Shown: one piece after another, positions 28,644-38,409 of the stretch
Position numbering within the stretch: position 1 is the stretch's first letter
Layout of the letters: every line of letters begins with the position of its first letter
NCBI RefSeq assembly: GCF_002150805.1
Contig: NZ_MTBA01000003.1
Location: forward strand, 496,001 to 560,000
Direction: 5' to 3'
DNA: 64,000 nucleotides
Origin: Oceanospirillum sanctuarii
GTDB lineage: Bacteria > Pseudomonadota > Gammaproteobacteria > Pseudomonadales > Halomonadaceae
The notes under the pieces: model-generated
Database searches by the model: none
Told to the model about the DNA's origin: nothing
What the model saw: the letters and a program-made list of their open reading frames with translations, nothing else
Program-made: the position numbers and the translations under genes

Positions 28644-29627
28644 TTATTTGATGTCCAGAGCCTTCAGAGTTTTCTCTACGACTGCAGCTGGCAGAGGGAT
28701 GTAGCCGTCTTTCACAACAACTTCCTGACCCTGCTTAGACATCACCATCTTGATGAATTCGCGCTCCAGAGGCTGCAGGGGCTGGTTCGGCTTCTTGTTC
28801 ACGTAAACGTACAGGAAGCGGGACAGTGGGTATTTACCGGTTACAGCATTTTCAGGAGTTGCTTCTACAAACGGCTGGCCATCTTTCTTAGCCAGAGCAA
28901 CTGCACGAACGCTTGAAGTCTTATAACCGATACCTGAGTAACCGATCGCGTTGATAGAGGTACTTACAGACTGAACAACAGACGCAGAACCTGGCTGCTC
29001 GTTTACGCTGTTCTTGAAGTCACCTTTACACAGAGCTTTCTTCTTGAAGTAGCCGTAGGTACCGGATACGGAGTTACGACCGAACAGCTGTACGCTGCGG
29101 TTGTCCCAGGAACCGGTCAGACCCAGATCACCCCAGGTAGCAACATCTTTACCAGCGCCACACTTACGGGTAGAAGAGAACACAGCATCAACGTCTTTGA
29201 TGCTCATGCCTTTGATCGGGTTATCTTTGTGTACGAATACCGCCAGAGCATCGATCGCAACAGGAACCGGTACTGGCTTATAGCCGTGCTTGTTTTCAAA
29301 AGCTTCCAGCTCTTTGTCTTTCATTTTACGGCTCATTGGACCCAGGTTTGCAGTACCTTCGGTCAGAGCTGGTGGCGCAGTAGAAGAACCCGCTGCCTGA
29401 ATCTGGATGTTCACGTTAGGGTAAGTACGCTTGTACTCTTCTGCCCACAGTGTCATCAGGTTTGCCAGGGTATCAGAACCTACGGAAGACAGGTTACCGG
29501 ATACACCGCTCGCTTTTTTGTAAACCGGCAGGTTTGCATCCAGTTCCGCTGCAGCGTTGGCTACGGTTGCTGTTACAGCACTTGCAGCAACGATAGATAC
29601 CGCTGCAATCATCTTCTTCATTTTCAT
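28644..29627 (-). CDS. pstS: Periplasmic phosphate-binding protein PstS
   Basis: 327 aa. Sec signal peptide (1-25: [20 protein letters not shown]...ANAA). Phosphate-binding motifs: GSDTL near 50, [25 protein letters not shown] around 81-105, [12 protein letters not shown], and [12 protein letters not shown]. This is the long PstS type common in marine and Pseudomonas genomes. Its own Pho box lies upstream and a terminator downstream. Confidence 0.95.
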   Translation of the reverse strand: MKMKKMIAAVSIVAASAVTATVANAAAELDANLPVYKKASGVSGNLSSVGSDTLANLMTLWAEEYKRTYPNVNIQIQAAGSSTAPPALTEGTANLGPMSRKMKDKELEAFENKHGYKPVPVPVAIDALAVFVHKDNPIKGMSIKDVDAVFSSTRKCGAGKDVATWGDLGLTGSWDNRSVQLFGRNSVSGTYGYFKKKALCKGDFKNSVNEQPGSASVVQSVSTSINAIGYSGIGYKTSSVRAVALAKKDGQPFVEATPENAVTGKYPLSRFLYVYVNKKPNQPLQPLEREFIKMVMSKQGQEVVVKDGYIPLPAAVVEKTLKALDIK

Positions 29628-29715
29628 GTTATCTCCTGAACATTACGTCCGTTTTTCTGTTACCAGATAGGATTTTGTTTATCAGTAGTCTTGCGATGGA
29701 GATCACTATAGGGTG

Positions 29716-29737
29716 GGTTTGTGACAGTTATATGAAT
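29716..29737 (-). promoter_or_regulatory. Pho box of pstS
   Basis: On the minus strand ATTCAT-ATAAC-TGTCAC, two half-sites 11 bp apart, one base off consensus each. TATAGT at 29705-29710 is the likely -10. The 380-bp gap 29628-30007 holds this promoter; no gene is seen in it. Confidence 0.7.
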
Positions 29738-29867
29738 GTCATATTTAGCTCACAAACTCTTTTTGTAACTGTTTTTTATCCGAGACGTCTCTCCGTTCCA
29801 TCGAAATATACTCGCCGGAGCTAATCCTTCAGTCCCTGATGAGATCTGGCTGTACAGTCATAGGGAG

Positions 29868-29896
29868 TAGTGATAGTTAAAGGATTTAGTGATAGT
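29868..29896. repeat. Direct repeat TAGTGATAGT, two copies
   Basis: TAGTGATAGT at 29868-29877 and 29887-29896, 19 bp apart, in the leader of the downstream thioesterase gene. Could be a regulator-binding site or chance. Confidence 0.5.
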
Positions 29897-30007
29897 CTGC
29901 GCCTGACAGACACAAGATCTGTGAACCCGCCGTTATGAGGCATTAACCGCCGGTTCATCTACTTCAGGTCTACCTGACAAACCCACTCAGACAAATAAGA
30001 AAAGCTA

Positions 30008-30421
30008 ATGAGCAACGTGGATAATATTGAGGATATTCCTTCACCGGTTGGTGATCTGACGCTGAAAATCGCAGCGACCCCTCAGGACACCAATATCTAT
30101 GGTGATATCGCCGGTGGTTGGCTGGTTTCCCAGATGGATCTGGCAGCCGAAATCAGTGCCGGTAAACTGGCGAAAGGCCGTACAGCAACCGTCGCCATCA
30201 GTGAGATGGACTTTCTGTGTCCGATCCGTATCGGTTCAACAGTTGGTATCTACACCCATGTGGAAGAGGTGGGTCACAGCTCCATCAGTGTGCGTGTTGA
30301 AGCCTGGATTCAACCGCCATTTGAAAGCGATGAGCTGGAGATGTTTAAAGTCTCTGACGCTAAATTCGTGATGGTAGCGATCGACGCTAACGGACGTATC
30401 CGGGCGGTACCAGAATCCTGA
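30008..30421 (+). CDS. yciA: YciA-like acyl-CoA thioesterase (hotdog fold)
   Basis: 137 aa. Single hotdog domain hydrolysing acyl-CoA esters in the cytosol. DTNIYGDIAGGWLVSQMDLAAEISAGKLAKGRTATVAISEMDFLCPIRIGSTVGIYTHVEEVGHSSISVRVEAW follows the YciA pattern (N-x-x-GDI-x-GG and the D in SQMD). Start ATG at 30008. Monocistronic, ending before a strong terminator. Confidence 0.88.
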   Translation: MSNVDNIEDIPSPVGDLTLKIAATPQDTNIYGDIAGGWLVSQMDLAAEISAGKLAKGRTATVAISEMDFLCPIRIGSTVGIYTHVEEVGHSSISVRVEAWIQPPFESDELEMFKVSDAKFVMVAIDANGRIRAVPES

Positions 30422-30510
30422 ACGGTCAGCTCTTTTGCACAGCTTCTAATCGATAATGTGTAACGGAGCAGCGCAAATACAGGGTGAAGGTTGTCAGGTA
30501 AGACAAAAAA

Positions 30511-30538
30511 GAAGAGGCCGGTTAAACCGGCCTCTTTT
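30511..30538. terminator. Bidirectional terminator between yciA-like and TRAP genes
   Basis: GAGGCCGGT-TAA-ACCGGCCTC flanked by A and T runs. Serves both convergent genes. Confidence 0.88.
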
Positions 30539-30573
30539 ATTTCCGGCCTCAGAAACGAGGCGGAAGCATAAAC

Positions 30574-31689
30574 TTACTTGCTGGTCATCATACGGCCATG
30601 CAGGTACGCGTACTCAGAGATCTTCTGATATTCCTCAGACAGGCTGCGGAAGTTCATGAAGGAATCGTAGATGCGGCGTGACAGATCGTCTTTCTTCGCT
30701 TCTTCAAATACCACTTCATCAGAGATGGTACGCAGCTCCTGATAAACCTCAGAAGGCAGCTCACGCAGCTCAGTACCGTGATCGTTAACCAGCTCTTTCA
30801 GAGCCAGAGCGTTACGGTAGGTCAGCTCGTCCATCATGTCCTGGTTCGCTGCACGGGTCGCAACCATAACCACTTCCTGCAGATCTGCAGGCAGGGCTTC
30901 AAACGCCTGCTTGTTCAGCATACCTTCCAGAACGGTGCCTGGCTCGTGCCAGCCCGGGTAGTAGTAGTATTTCGCAGCTTTATACAGACCGAAGGCTTTA
31001 TCGTTGTACGGACCAACCCACTCGGTTGCATCAATCGCACCGGTCTGCAGGGAGGTGAACAGCTCAGACCCCGGCAGGCTCACCGCGGTACCACCGGCAC
31101 GGTTGATTACTTCACCGCCCAGACCCGGAATACGCATTTTCAGACCTTTCAGGTCCTGCAGAGAGTTGATCTCTTTGTTGAACCAACCCGCCATCTGAAC
31201 ACCTGTGTTACCTACTGCAGTAGGAATCAGGTTGAATGGCTCATAAACTTCTTTCCACAGTTCCAGACCGCCACCGTAGTAAATCCAGCTGGCGATTTCC
31301 TGTGCGTTCAGACCGAAAGGTACTGCTGCAAAGAACTGTGCTGCCGGTGCCTTACCTTTCCAGTAGTAAGATGCACCATGACCAATTTGTGCAGTACCGC
31401 TTGATACGGCATCAAACACACCGAATGCAGGAACCAGTTCACCGGCACCGTACACTTTAACTTCCAGACGACCGCCACTCATTTTGGTGATCTTTTCTGC
31501 AAGACTATTTGCTGCTGTGCCCAGACCAGGGAAGTTCTTAGGCCAAGTGGTGACCATCTTCCATTTGATGGTTTCCTGCTTTGCGCTTGCCTGCTGCTTC
31601 TCGCTGCCCGATTCAGAACCGGTACAACCAGCCAGTACAGCACCTGCTGCGCCCACACCCAGTGCGGTAACAAACTCACGACGCTTCAT
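30574..31689 (-). CDS. TRAP transporter substrate-binding protein, Tat lipoprotein
   Basis: 371 aa. N-terminus MKRREFVTALGVGAAGAVLAGC combines a twin-arginine signal (RRE) with a lipobox (LAGC, Cys22). The rest is a DctP-type periplasmic binding domain: WKMVTTWPKNFPGLGTAANSLAEKI, GRLEVKVYGAGELVPAFGVFDAVSSG, GLKMRIPGLGGEVINRAGGTAVSLPGSELFTSLQTGAIDATEWVGPYND. The last motif resembles binding proteins for 2-oxo acids or other carboxylates. No DctQ/DctM membrane subunits lie nearby, so it is an orphan here. The substrate is inferred only. Confidence 0.92.
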   Translation of the reverse strand: MKRREFVTALGVGAAGAVLAGCTGSESGSEKQQASAKQETIKWKMVTTWPKNFPGLGTAANSLAEKITKMSGGRLEVKVYGAGELVPAFGVFDAVSSGTAQIGHGASYYWKGKAPAAQFFAAVPFGLNAQEIASWIYYGGGLELWKEVYEPFNLIPTAVGNTGVQMAGWFNKEINSLQDLKGLKMRIPGLGGEVINRAGGTAVSLPGSELFTSLQTGAIDATEWVGPYNDKAFGLYKAAKYYYYPGWHEPGTVLEGMLNKQAFEALPADLQEVVMVATRAANQDMMDELTYRNALALKELVNDHGTELRELPSEVYQELRTISDEVVFEEAKKDDLSRRIYDSFMNFRSLSEEYQKISEYAYLHGRMMTSK

Positions 31690-31900
31690 GCTTTTTAGCT
31701 CCTGATTTTTTATATTCTTGTTTTCATTTTTCTAGTGTATCCCTACTAAAATTATCAGATTTTTAGTTGGGTTACACTATTCGGGAGTCATCAATCGTCA
31801 GGCGGGTTAAAAGCCCATTCCGGAAGCATTTTCTGCCGACAGTATCCCTTTAAAACCAAGGGATATTTGACGGTTTTCCGGAGTCGACACCCTGCAGGTT

Positions 31901-34117
31901 TTACAGCGCTTCCAGTTTGGCAAAACCGGCCATCAGCCATTTCTCGCCTTCACTGTCGAAGCTGACCTGTATGCGGGCTTTCGGCCCCTGACCTTCGTAA
32001 TTTAGTACAATGCCTTCGCCAAAAACAGCATGTTGTACTCTTTGGCCAACCATCAGCATAGGGCCATCGATTCCACTATCCAATGCTTCTGTTGGCTTCC
32101 ACTGAGAACCGGAACGACTGCTGGTCACCGGTTTGGTGATCTGACCCCGTAAGCGAACCTCTTCCATCAGGCGATCCGGAATCTCACGCACAAAGCGGGA
32201 AGGGGTGTTGTAGGTTTCGCGACCATGGAGACGGCGCATCTCGGCGTAGGTGATGTAAAGCTTCTGCATGGCACGAGTGATACCCACATAGCAGAGACGA
32301 CGTTCTTCCTGCAGACGGGAAGGATCTTCCATCGACATCTTATGCGGGAAAAGACCTTCTTCTACACCCGCCATAAATACCAGCGGAAATTCCAGACCTT
32401 TGGCGGAGTGCAGTGTCATCAGCTGGACAGCATCTTCATATTCATCTGCCTGCTGCTCACCAGCGTCCAGAGCCGCTTCTGACAGGAAGCTCTGCAGCAT
32501 GATCAGGGTATCTGCGCCTTCATCTTCGTCAGTTTCTGCAGGATCTTCCGCCGGGGTAAAACCACGGGCAGCGGTAACCAGTTCCTCAAGGTTTTCCACC
32601 CGGGCCTGACCTTTTTCACCTTTTTCCTGACGGTGGAACTCCACCAGACCCGTGGTTTCATTCACATGATCCACCAGCTCGTGCAGGCTGAGTTCATGGG
32701 CGGAGTCTTCCAGCTGATCCAGCAGCGCCATAAAACCACCCAATGACGATAGTGCACGGGCAGGCAGAATCTTATTGGCAATACAGTGACCGGCGGCTTC
32801 CCATAATGAACAACCTTCATTACGCGCCAGCTCCCGCAGGGTATCGACGGTTTTTGCACCGATACCACGGGTTGGCGTATTGATGACACGCTCAAGGGCT
32901 GCATCATCATTGCGGCTCTGGATCAGACGCAGGTAGGCGAGGGAATTTTTGATCTCAAGACGTTCGTAGAAACGCTGACCGCCATAAATGCGATAAGGCG
33001 TTCCGGCCCGAATCAGTGCTTCTTCCAGCACCCGGGACTGGGCATTGGAACGATACAGAATAGCTGTTTCCGAGCGGGTGCCGCCTTCCTGTACCCATTT
33101 CTCGATAGTATCGACGATAAAGCGGGCTTCATCCTGTTCATTAAAACCGGCATAGAGGGAGATAGGCTCACCGTCATTGCCCTCGGTCCAGAGTTCTTTA
33201 CCCATACGGTCAAAGTTGTTGGCGATCAGGCTGTTCGCAGCTTCCAGAATAGTGCCGGTTGAGCGGTAGTTCTGCTCCAGGCGTACCGTCTTACTGCCGG
33301 AAAAATCACTGGCAAACTGATGGATATTCTCTACCTTGGCACCGCGCCAGCCATAAATCGACTGATCGTCATCGCCGACGACGGTCAGTAAGTTGTCACT
33401 ACCGGATGTGAGCAGTCGCAGCCACGCATACTGAATGGTGTTGGTATCCTGAAACTCATCCACAAGGATATGACGGAAGCGCTCCTGATAGTGCTTCAGC
33501 AGCAGAGGATTATCCCGCAGCAACTCATGGGCCCGCAGCAGCAGCTCACCAAAGTCCACCAGACCGGTGCGCTGACAGTGCTCTTCGTACAGGCTGTAAA
33601 GATGATTCATGGTCGCGGTGAAGCGGTCACCGGTATCCATAAAGTAACCGGCACGGCGGCCTTCATCTTTCTGACCGTTGATGTAGCCCTGAACCTGACG
33701 CGGAGGCCAACGCTCATCATCGATGCCATGATCTTTCATCAGACGCTTGATCAGGCGCAGCTGGTCATCAGAGTCGAGAATCTGAAAGTTTTCCGGCAGC
33801 TTGGCGTCCCGCCAGTGGGTACGCAGCAAACGGTGAGCGATACCGTGGAAGGTGCCTACCCAGAAATTGCGCATTGGCAAATTCAGAAGCGCTTCCAATC
33901 GGGTGCGCATTTCAGCGGCAGCTTTGTTGGTAAAGGTCACCGACATAATGCTGTGAGGGGAGATCCCTTCAACCTGAACCAACCAGCCGATCCGATGCAC
34001 CAGAACCCGTGTTTTACCACTACCGGCTCCCGCCAGTACCAGCATGTGTTGCGCCGGCGCGGTGACCGCTTCACGTTGTGCATCATTAAGGGCATCGATG
34101 AGATGTGTAACTTCCAT
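31901..34117 (-). CDS. uvrD: DNA helicase II
   Basis: 738 aa (E. coli 720). 3'-5' superfamily 1 helicase for nucleotide excision and mismatch repair. Q-motif LNDAQREAVTAP, Walker A LAGAGSGKTRVLVHRI, DEFQDTN box, GDDDQSIYGWRGA, LEQNYRSTGTIL, QLMTLHSAKGLEFPLVFM, RRLCYVGITRAMQKL. The frame stays open 30 codons upstream, but the ATG at 34115-34117 has AGGAAG in front and gives the expected N-terminus. No LexA box recognised upstream. Confidence 0.96.
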   Translation of the reverse strand: MEVTHLIDALNDAQREAVTAPAQHMLVLAGAGSGKTRVLVHRIGWLVQVEGISPHSIMSVTFTNKAAAEMRTRLEALLNLPMRNFWVGTFHGIAHRLLRTHWRDAKLPENFQILDSDDQLRLIKRLMKDHGIDDERWPPRQVQGYINGQKDEGRRAGYFMDTGDRFTATMNHLYSLYEEHCQRTGLVDFGELLLRAHELLRDNPLLLKHYQERFRHILVDEFQDTNTIQYAWLRLLTSGSDNLLTVVGDDDQSIYGWRGAKVENIHQFASDFSGSKTVRLEQNYRSTGTILEAANSLIANNFDRMGKELWTEGNDGEPISLYAGFNEQDEARFIVDTIEKWVQEGGTRSETAILYRSNAQSRVLEEALIRAGTPYRIYGGQRFYERLEIKNSLAYLRLIQSRNDDAALERVINTPTRGIGAKTVDTLRELARNEGCSLWEAAGHCIANKILPARALSSLGGFMALLDQLEDSAHELSLHELVDHVNETTGLVEFHRQEKGEKGQARVENLEELVTAARGFTPAEDPAETDEDEGADTLIMLQSFLSEAALDAGEQQADEYEDAVQLMTLHSAKGLEFPLVFMAGVEEGLFPHKMSMEDPSRLQEERRLCYVGITRAMQKLYITYAEMRRLHGRETYNTPSRFVREIPDRLMEEVRLRGQITKPVTSSRSGSQWKPTEALDSGIDGPMLMVGQRVQHAVFGEGIVLNYEGQGPKARIQVSFDSEGEKWLMAGFAKLEAL

Positions 34118-34340
34118 AATCTTCCTGTCGGTTAGGCGATTGATCAGGTTAGCAGCAGGTCTCCGGCAGGTGATTTCAGGCCGGAATTTGACGCCAAACT
34201 CTATCACAATATGTTACCGAAAACCTTTACCCACCTATTCTTCAGCCTTCAGGCATCTGGTATCTTTTAGCCATCGGGAGCTTAAGGGAATTAGGCTCTG
34301 ACAGAACAAAAATAAGACGACACCTGAGTACCCATCAACC

Positions 34341-37286
34341 ATGACTCACCCTGAACAGCCTTCAATGCTTCAGGGGCAGACTGATGCTGCCTCCTTTGGC
34401 AAAGCGCTCCTTTGCGAGCAGCTGACCCTTTTATACCGTGATTCGACGGCCTACTACCGACTGGGAATGGGCTGTGCACTGGTCTGCTGCACCCTGCTGT
34501 GGAACCACACCAACAACGCTCTTCTGGGGGGCTGGCTGCTGGTCTATGCTCTTCTGACCTGGGGCGGTATCAGCCTCAACAGTCGCTTTCAGAAACATCT
34601 GCAGACCTCCCAACAGGCAGGGCAGGAAGCCAGCCGGAAGTGCCTCTCTAAATGGCGACACCTCTTTACCCTCGGCGGAGTTCTGGTCGGCAGTTGCTGG
34701 GGAGCCTTGCTGGTATTACTGACGCCACCGGATAATGTGCTCCTGCAATCGGCAGTCGTACTGGCCATGACTGGACTTGCACTGTACGCCAGTGCCATCT
34801 TTTCGGCACTGCTGATCAGTTATCTGGGCTTTATTCTGCCTGCTTTTATCCCTTTTATGCTGCTGGAATATAACAGTCCTGAACCCATTATCTCGCCAGC
34901 GGTTATTCCTGTTTTTCTGGCCTTTCTGATCTACAGCGCATGGCGCAATCATCTATTGCTGAAAAGCTCTCTGAGCAAAAATGTGAACCACCGCCTTCTG
35001 CTGGATCAGGTCACTCAGGAGCAGGAGATTACTCAGCAGCTAAACCAGCAGCTGGAACAGGAAGCCCAAATACGCTCAGAAGCAGAACTGCAGCTGAAGC
35101 AGGCTCAGGCCAATCTGGAAGCTCAGATCAAAGAGCGAACTCTCGCGTTGTCTGAAACCAATGACCGCCTGAAGTCTGCCGTCGCTGAACAGAGACAAAC
35201 CAGCCTGAATCTTGAACGTAACCGGCAGCGCTATTCCAAAGCGATCGAGGCGAGTGATCTTGGGCTTTGGGAATGGGATCTGACCAGTGACGAGATCTAT
35301 CATTCACACTTTGAACAGCTGTTTGGTTACTCCGAGCATGAAATTCCCCACTTTATGGGACACCTGCAGCCTCTGGTGCATGAAGAGGATTATCCGGCTC
35401 TGCGCACCGCGCTTGTAGATACTCTGAAGGGAGTCACCAGCCAGTTTAAGATTCAGTTCCGCATCCGCCATAAAAATGGCCAGTGGCGCTGGCTGGAAGA
35501 TACCGGTCGGGTCATCGACCGTAATCCTCTGTCCGGTAAAGCACTTCGCATGATCGGCACGCGTCGGGATATCACCGACCAGATTGCCCGGGATGAGAAA
35601 CTGCGTCTTGCCTGGCAGGCTTTTGAAAGCTCCAGCGAAGCGATCTTTATTCTTGATGAAAACTTTGTCATCACCACCCATAACGAAGCCTTCTACCAGA
35701 TCACGGGGTACACGAGTAAAGAACTGCAGGATACAAGCTTCGATAAGGGGCCCCTCTGGCAACTGGACGATGAACTCAACCAACGCATCCGGGATCAGCT
35801 GATTCAGCTGGGAGCCTGGGAAGGGGAGTTGATCGAACAGCGCAAAAATGGCGACAAGTTTCCGGAGTGGCTGAAGATATATCGGGTGCCCTCCCAGCAG
35901 AGTGAAAGCTCCCACTATGTCGGTATGTTTTCTGATCTGACCCAGAGAAAGAAAGCGGAAGAAAAGCTCAGCTATCTGGCCAACTATGATGATCTGACCG
36001 GCGTCGCGAACCGGAATCTGTTTAAAGATCGGCTGCATATCGCGATCACTCAGGCACGCTTAAATCGCGGCAAGATGGCACTGATTCTGTTGGATATCGA
36101 CCGGTTCAAAGCCATTAACAACACCCTGGGCCACGATGTTGGTGATCAGCTTTTGCGCGAGCTTGCTGACCGGCTGACCCATCAGCTACAAGGCATCGAT
36201 ACCATTGCCCGCCTTGGCGCTGACGAGTTTGCACTGATTCTGGATCAGTATCAGGAGCAGGCTGAAGTGACAGAGCTTGCTGAGAAGATCTACAAGCTGG
36301 TGCACACCCCTGTGATGATTGAAGACCACGAGCTGATTGTTTCCTGCAGCATGGGCATCAGCCTGTTCCCGAAACATACCCGGGGACTCAACATTCTGGT
36401 CAATCAGGCAGATTTGGCACGCAACAAAGTTAAGCAATTGGGCGGCTCCGGCTTTGAATTCTATTCCGAGGAACTTCAGACAGGTTCTCTGGAACGCCTG
36501 AAAATGGAAAGCGATCTGCGAAAAGCTCTGCAACGGGATGAGCTCTGTGTTTACTACCAACCTAAAGTTTCTCTCACCGACAATAAGATCTACGAAGCTG
36601 AAGCTCTGGTACGTTGGAATCATCCGGAATCCGGTCTGATCTCCCCGGGCTCATTTATCCCGATTGCAGAAGAGACTGGTCTGATTGCAGCATTGGGTGA
36701 GCAGGTTCTGGTGCAATCCTGTCAGCAGGTCAGAAACTGGCTTGATAAGGGTGTAGAGATAAAAGTCTCAGTAAACCTTTCTGCTCAGCAGCTGGTACAT
36801 AACGATCTGGTCAGCTTTATCGATCAGACGATCCGTAATGCCGGAATTCCTCACCACCTGATTGAACTGGAGCTGACTGAAAGCTCACTGATTGATGACC
36901 CGGAACACACTGTCGAAGTGCTGGATCAGATCCGGGCTCTGGGGATTACACTGGCAATTGATGACTTTGGTACCGGTTATTCATCCCTGAGCTATCTTCA
37001 GCGTTTCCCGCTGGATATTCTCAAGGTTGATCGTAGCTTTCTTAAGCAGATCCATAGCTCTGATCCACAACAGGCAACCCTGACAAAGGCGATTATAGCT
37101 CTCGGGCATAATCTGGAGATGAAGATAGTCGCCGAGGGTGTTGAAACCCGTGCTCAACTGGAATTCCTCTGCCGCCAGGGCTGTGATTTCGCCCAGGGCT
37201 TCTATATCAGCCCGCCGGTGCCTCCTCAGACCTTCTTCGAGTTGGTTGAAAACCATAACAGCAAAGAGAGCCGTAACATCCTCTAA
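34341..37286 (+). CDS. Membrane PAS-GGDEF-EAL cyclic-di-GMP protein
   Basis: 981 aa. N-terminal hydrophobic region with about five helices (40-200), a coiled coil (about 215-300: QEQEITQQLNQQLEQEAQI...), PAS/PAC (about 305-420), second PAS (about 425-540), GGDEF (about 550-710), EAL (about 725-970). The GGDEF loop is GADEF, a degenerate active site. The EAL core keeps EALVRW, NLSAQQL, ELELTES, IDDFGTGYSSLSYL and KVDRSFL. I infer a net phosphodiesterase with the GGDEF part regulatory, but this is inference. Monocistronic; strong terminator follows. Confidence 0.92.
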   Translation: MTHPEQPSMLQGQTDAASFGKALLCEQLTLLYRDSTAYYRLGMGCALVCCTLLWNHTNNALLGGWLLVYALLTWGGISLNSRFQKHLQTSQQAGQEASRKCLSKWRHLFTLGGVLVGSCWGALLVLLTPPDNVLLQSAVVLAMTGLALYASAIFSALLISYLGFILPAFIPFMLLEYNSPEPIISPAVIPVFLAFLIYSAWRNHLLLKSSLSKNVNHRLLLDQVTQEQEITQQLNQQLEQEAQIRSEAELQLKQAQANLEAQIKERTLALSETNDRLKSAVAEQRQTSLNLERNRQRYSKAIEASDLGLWEWDLTSDEIYHSHFEQLFGYSEHEIPHFMGHLQPLVHEEDYPALRTALVDTLKGVTSQFKIQFRIRHKNGQWRWLEDTGRVIDRNPLSGKALRMIGTRRDITDQIARDEKLRLAWQAFESSSEAIFILDENFVITTHNEAFYQITGYTSKELQDTSFDKGPLWQLDDELNQRIRDQLIQLGAWEGELIEQRKNGDKFPEWLKIYRVPSQQSESSHYVGMFSDLTQRKKAEEKLSYLANYDDLTGVANRNLFKDRLHIAITQARLNRGKMALILLDIDRFKAINNTLGHDVGDQLLRELADRLTHQLQGIDTIARLGADEFALILDQYQEQAEVTELAEKIYKLVHTPVMIEDHELIVSCSMGISLFPKHTRGLNILVNQADLARNKVKQLGGSGFEFYSEELQTGSLERLKMESDLRKALQRDELCVYYQPKVSLTDNKIYEAEALVRWNHPESGLISPGSFIPIAEETGLIAALGEQVLVQSCQQVRNWLDKGVEIKVSVNLSAQQLVHNDLVSFIDQTIRNAGIPHHLIELELTESSLIDDPEHTVEVLDQIRALGITLAIDDFGTGYSSLSYLQRFPLDILKVDRSFLKQIHSSDPQQATLTKAIIALGHNLEMKIVAEGVETRAQLEFLCRQGCDFAQGFYISPPVPPQTFFELVENHNSKESRNIL

Positions 37287-37288
37287 AC

Positions 37289-37317
37289 AAAAAACGGAGC
37301 CTTAGGCTCCGTTTTTT
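37289..37317 (+). terminator. Terminator of the GGDEF-EAL gene
   Basis: A6-CGGAGCC-TTA-GGCTCCG-T6, perfect stem with A and T runs; also near the end of the convergent hexR-like gene. Confidence 0.9.
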
Positions 37318-37346
37318 ATTAGCGCAATTTCGTCAATATCAGGCGA

Positions 37347-38198
37347 TCAACTGTCTGTCAGTCTCAGGGAATGCAGACTGCGCTTCACCGCTTTCAGGTG
37401 CTCTGCAAGCTTGGGGCCACGCATCTTAGCGACACCTACCGCCAGAACATCAATCATCACCAGATGAGCAATTCGGGATGTCATCGGGGTATAAATCTCG
37501 GTGTCTTCGGGAACATCAATATATAGCGGGATCGTTGCCAGTTCAGCCAGTGGCGAACCACTCGGGCAAAGGGCAATTACATTCGCACCAGCCTCACGTA
37601 CCAGCTGAATACTTTGCAGCAAAGCTTTTGTGCGTCCCGTTTGAGAAATAGCCACCACCACATCAGTATCAGACAGTGTCACCGCCGACATATTCTGCAT
37701 GTGTGGGTCTGAGTATGCCGCTGTAGACATCTGCAAACGGAAAAACTTGTGCTGGGCATCTGTGGCTACCGCACCGGATGCACCAAAACCAAAGAACTCC
37801 ACACGATCCGAGCTACTAAGGGCCGCAATCGCTTCCTGCACACGATCAGTGTTGATCCGGTTTTTTACCGCCAACAAAGCACTGGCAGTGGTATCAAAAA
37901 TACTGTTGGTGAAATCGCTGACGGAGTCATCTTCATTCATAGAGAACTGGGCAAAGCGGGTTTCTTTTGCCAGCACCTGAGCCAATCGAAGTTTAAAGTC
38001 CTGAAAACCATCACAACCTAAGGCACGGCAGAAACGAACAACGGTTGGTTCGCTCACATTAGCTTCTGTGGCCAGATCAACAATACGCATGTGGATCACA
38101 TCCGTAGCATGACTAAGGACATAATCAGCAACCTTTTGCTCTGAGCGTCGGAACTGTGTTTTGGAATGATGGATTTTTTCTAGGATGTTTTCTTTCAC
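37347..38198 (-). CDS. hexR: RpiR/HexR-type transcriptional regulator
   Basis: 283 aa. N-terminal RpiR HTH (about 1-77; LATEANVSEPTVVRFCRALGCDGFQDFKL) plus C-terminal sugar-isomerase (SIS) domain (about 125-265; VEFFGFGASGAVATDAQHKFFRLQM, VVVAISQTGRTKALLQSIQ). Closest in feel to HexR, the KDPG-responsive regulator of central carbon genes in gammaproteobacteria, but here not next to zwf/edd, so the symbol is a family guess. Start ATG at 38198. Confidence 0.8.
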   Translation of the reverse strand: MKENILEKIHHSKTQFRRSEQKVADYVLSHATDVIHMRIVDLATEANVSEPTVVRFCRALGCDGFQDFKLRLAQVLAKETRFAQFSMNEDDSVSDFTNSIFDTTASALLAVKNRINTDRVQEAIAALSSSDRVEFFGFGASGAVATDAQHKFFRLQMSTAAYSDPHMQNMSAVTLSDTDVVVAISQTGRTKALLQSIQLVREAGANVIALCPSGSPLAELATIPLYIDVPEDTEIYTPMTSRIAHLVMIDVLAVGVAKMRGPKLAEHLKAVKRSLHSLRLTDS

Positions 38199-38298
38199 CG
38201 GTTTACCACTGGTTAATTAAGCTCTTAGATATTTTTTCATTTTACCTGTAACTTGATCGCAACGTCATTTTTTATTCCGACAGCAAAAACTCTTACTC

Positions 38299-38328
38299 TT
38301 GTCACAGGAATTTCATACGCGCTATATT
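38299..38328 (+). promoter_or_regulatory. Sigma-70-type promoter of the 73-aa gene
   Basis: TTGTCA at 38299-38304, 18-bp spacer, TATATT at 38323-38328. About 80 bp upstream of the ATG at 38410; supports that start rather than a longer open frame beginning within the -35 box. Confidence 0.65.
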
Positions 38329-38409
38329 AGGATAGTAGCCCTAAATCGCTATAGGTTGTCACTTGCTTCTCAACCAAGCCTCAAGGAAAGCCTGAGGGAG
38401 GATGCTGAT

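Noticed and set aside
18446-29737. CRISPR-like repeats from the recurrent TGTCAT motifs
   Set aside because: These are isolated PhoB half-sites upstream of three genes, not an array.
31843-31868. TATCCCTT / AAGGGATA hairpin after uvrD as terminator
   Set aside because: No T run on the uvrD strand; stem short and AT-rich, so not listed.
34118-34340. LexA box upstream of uvrD
   Set aside because: No CTGT-N8-ACAG pattern was found in the promoter region.
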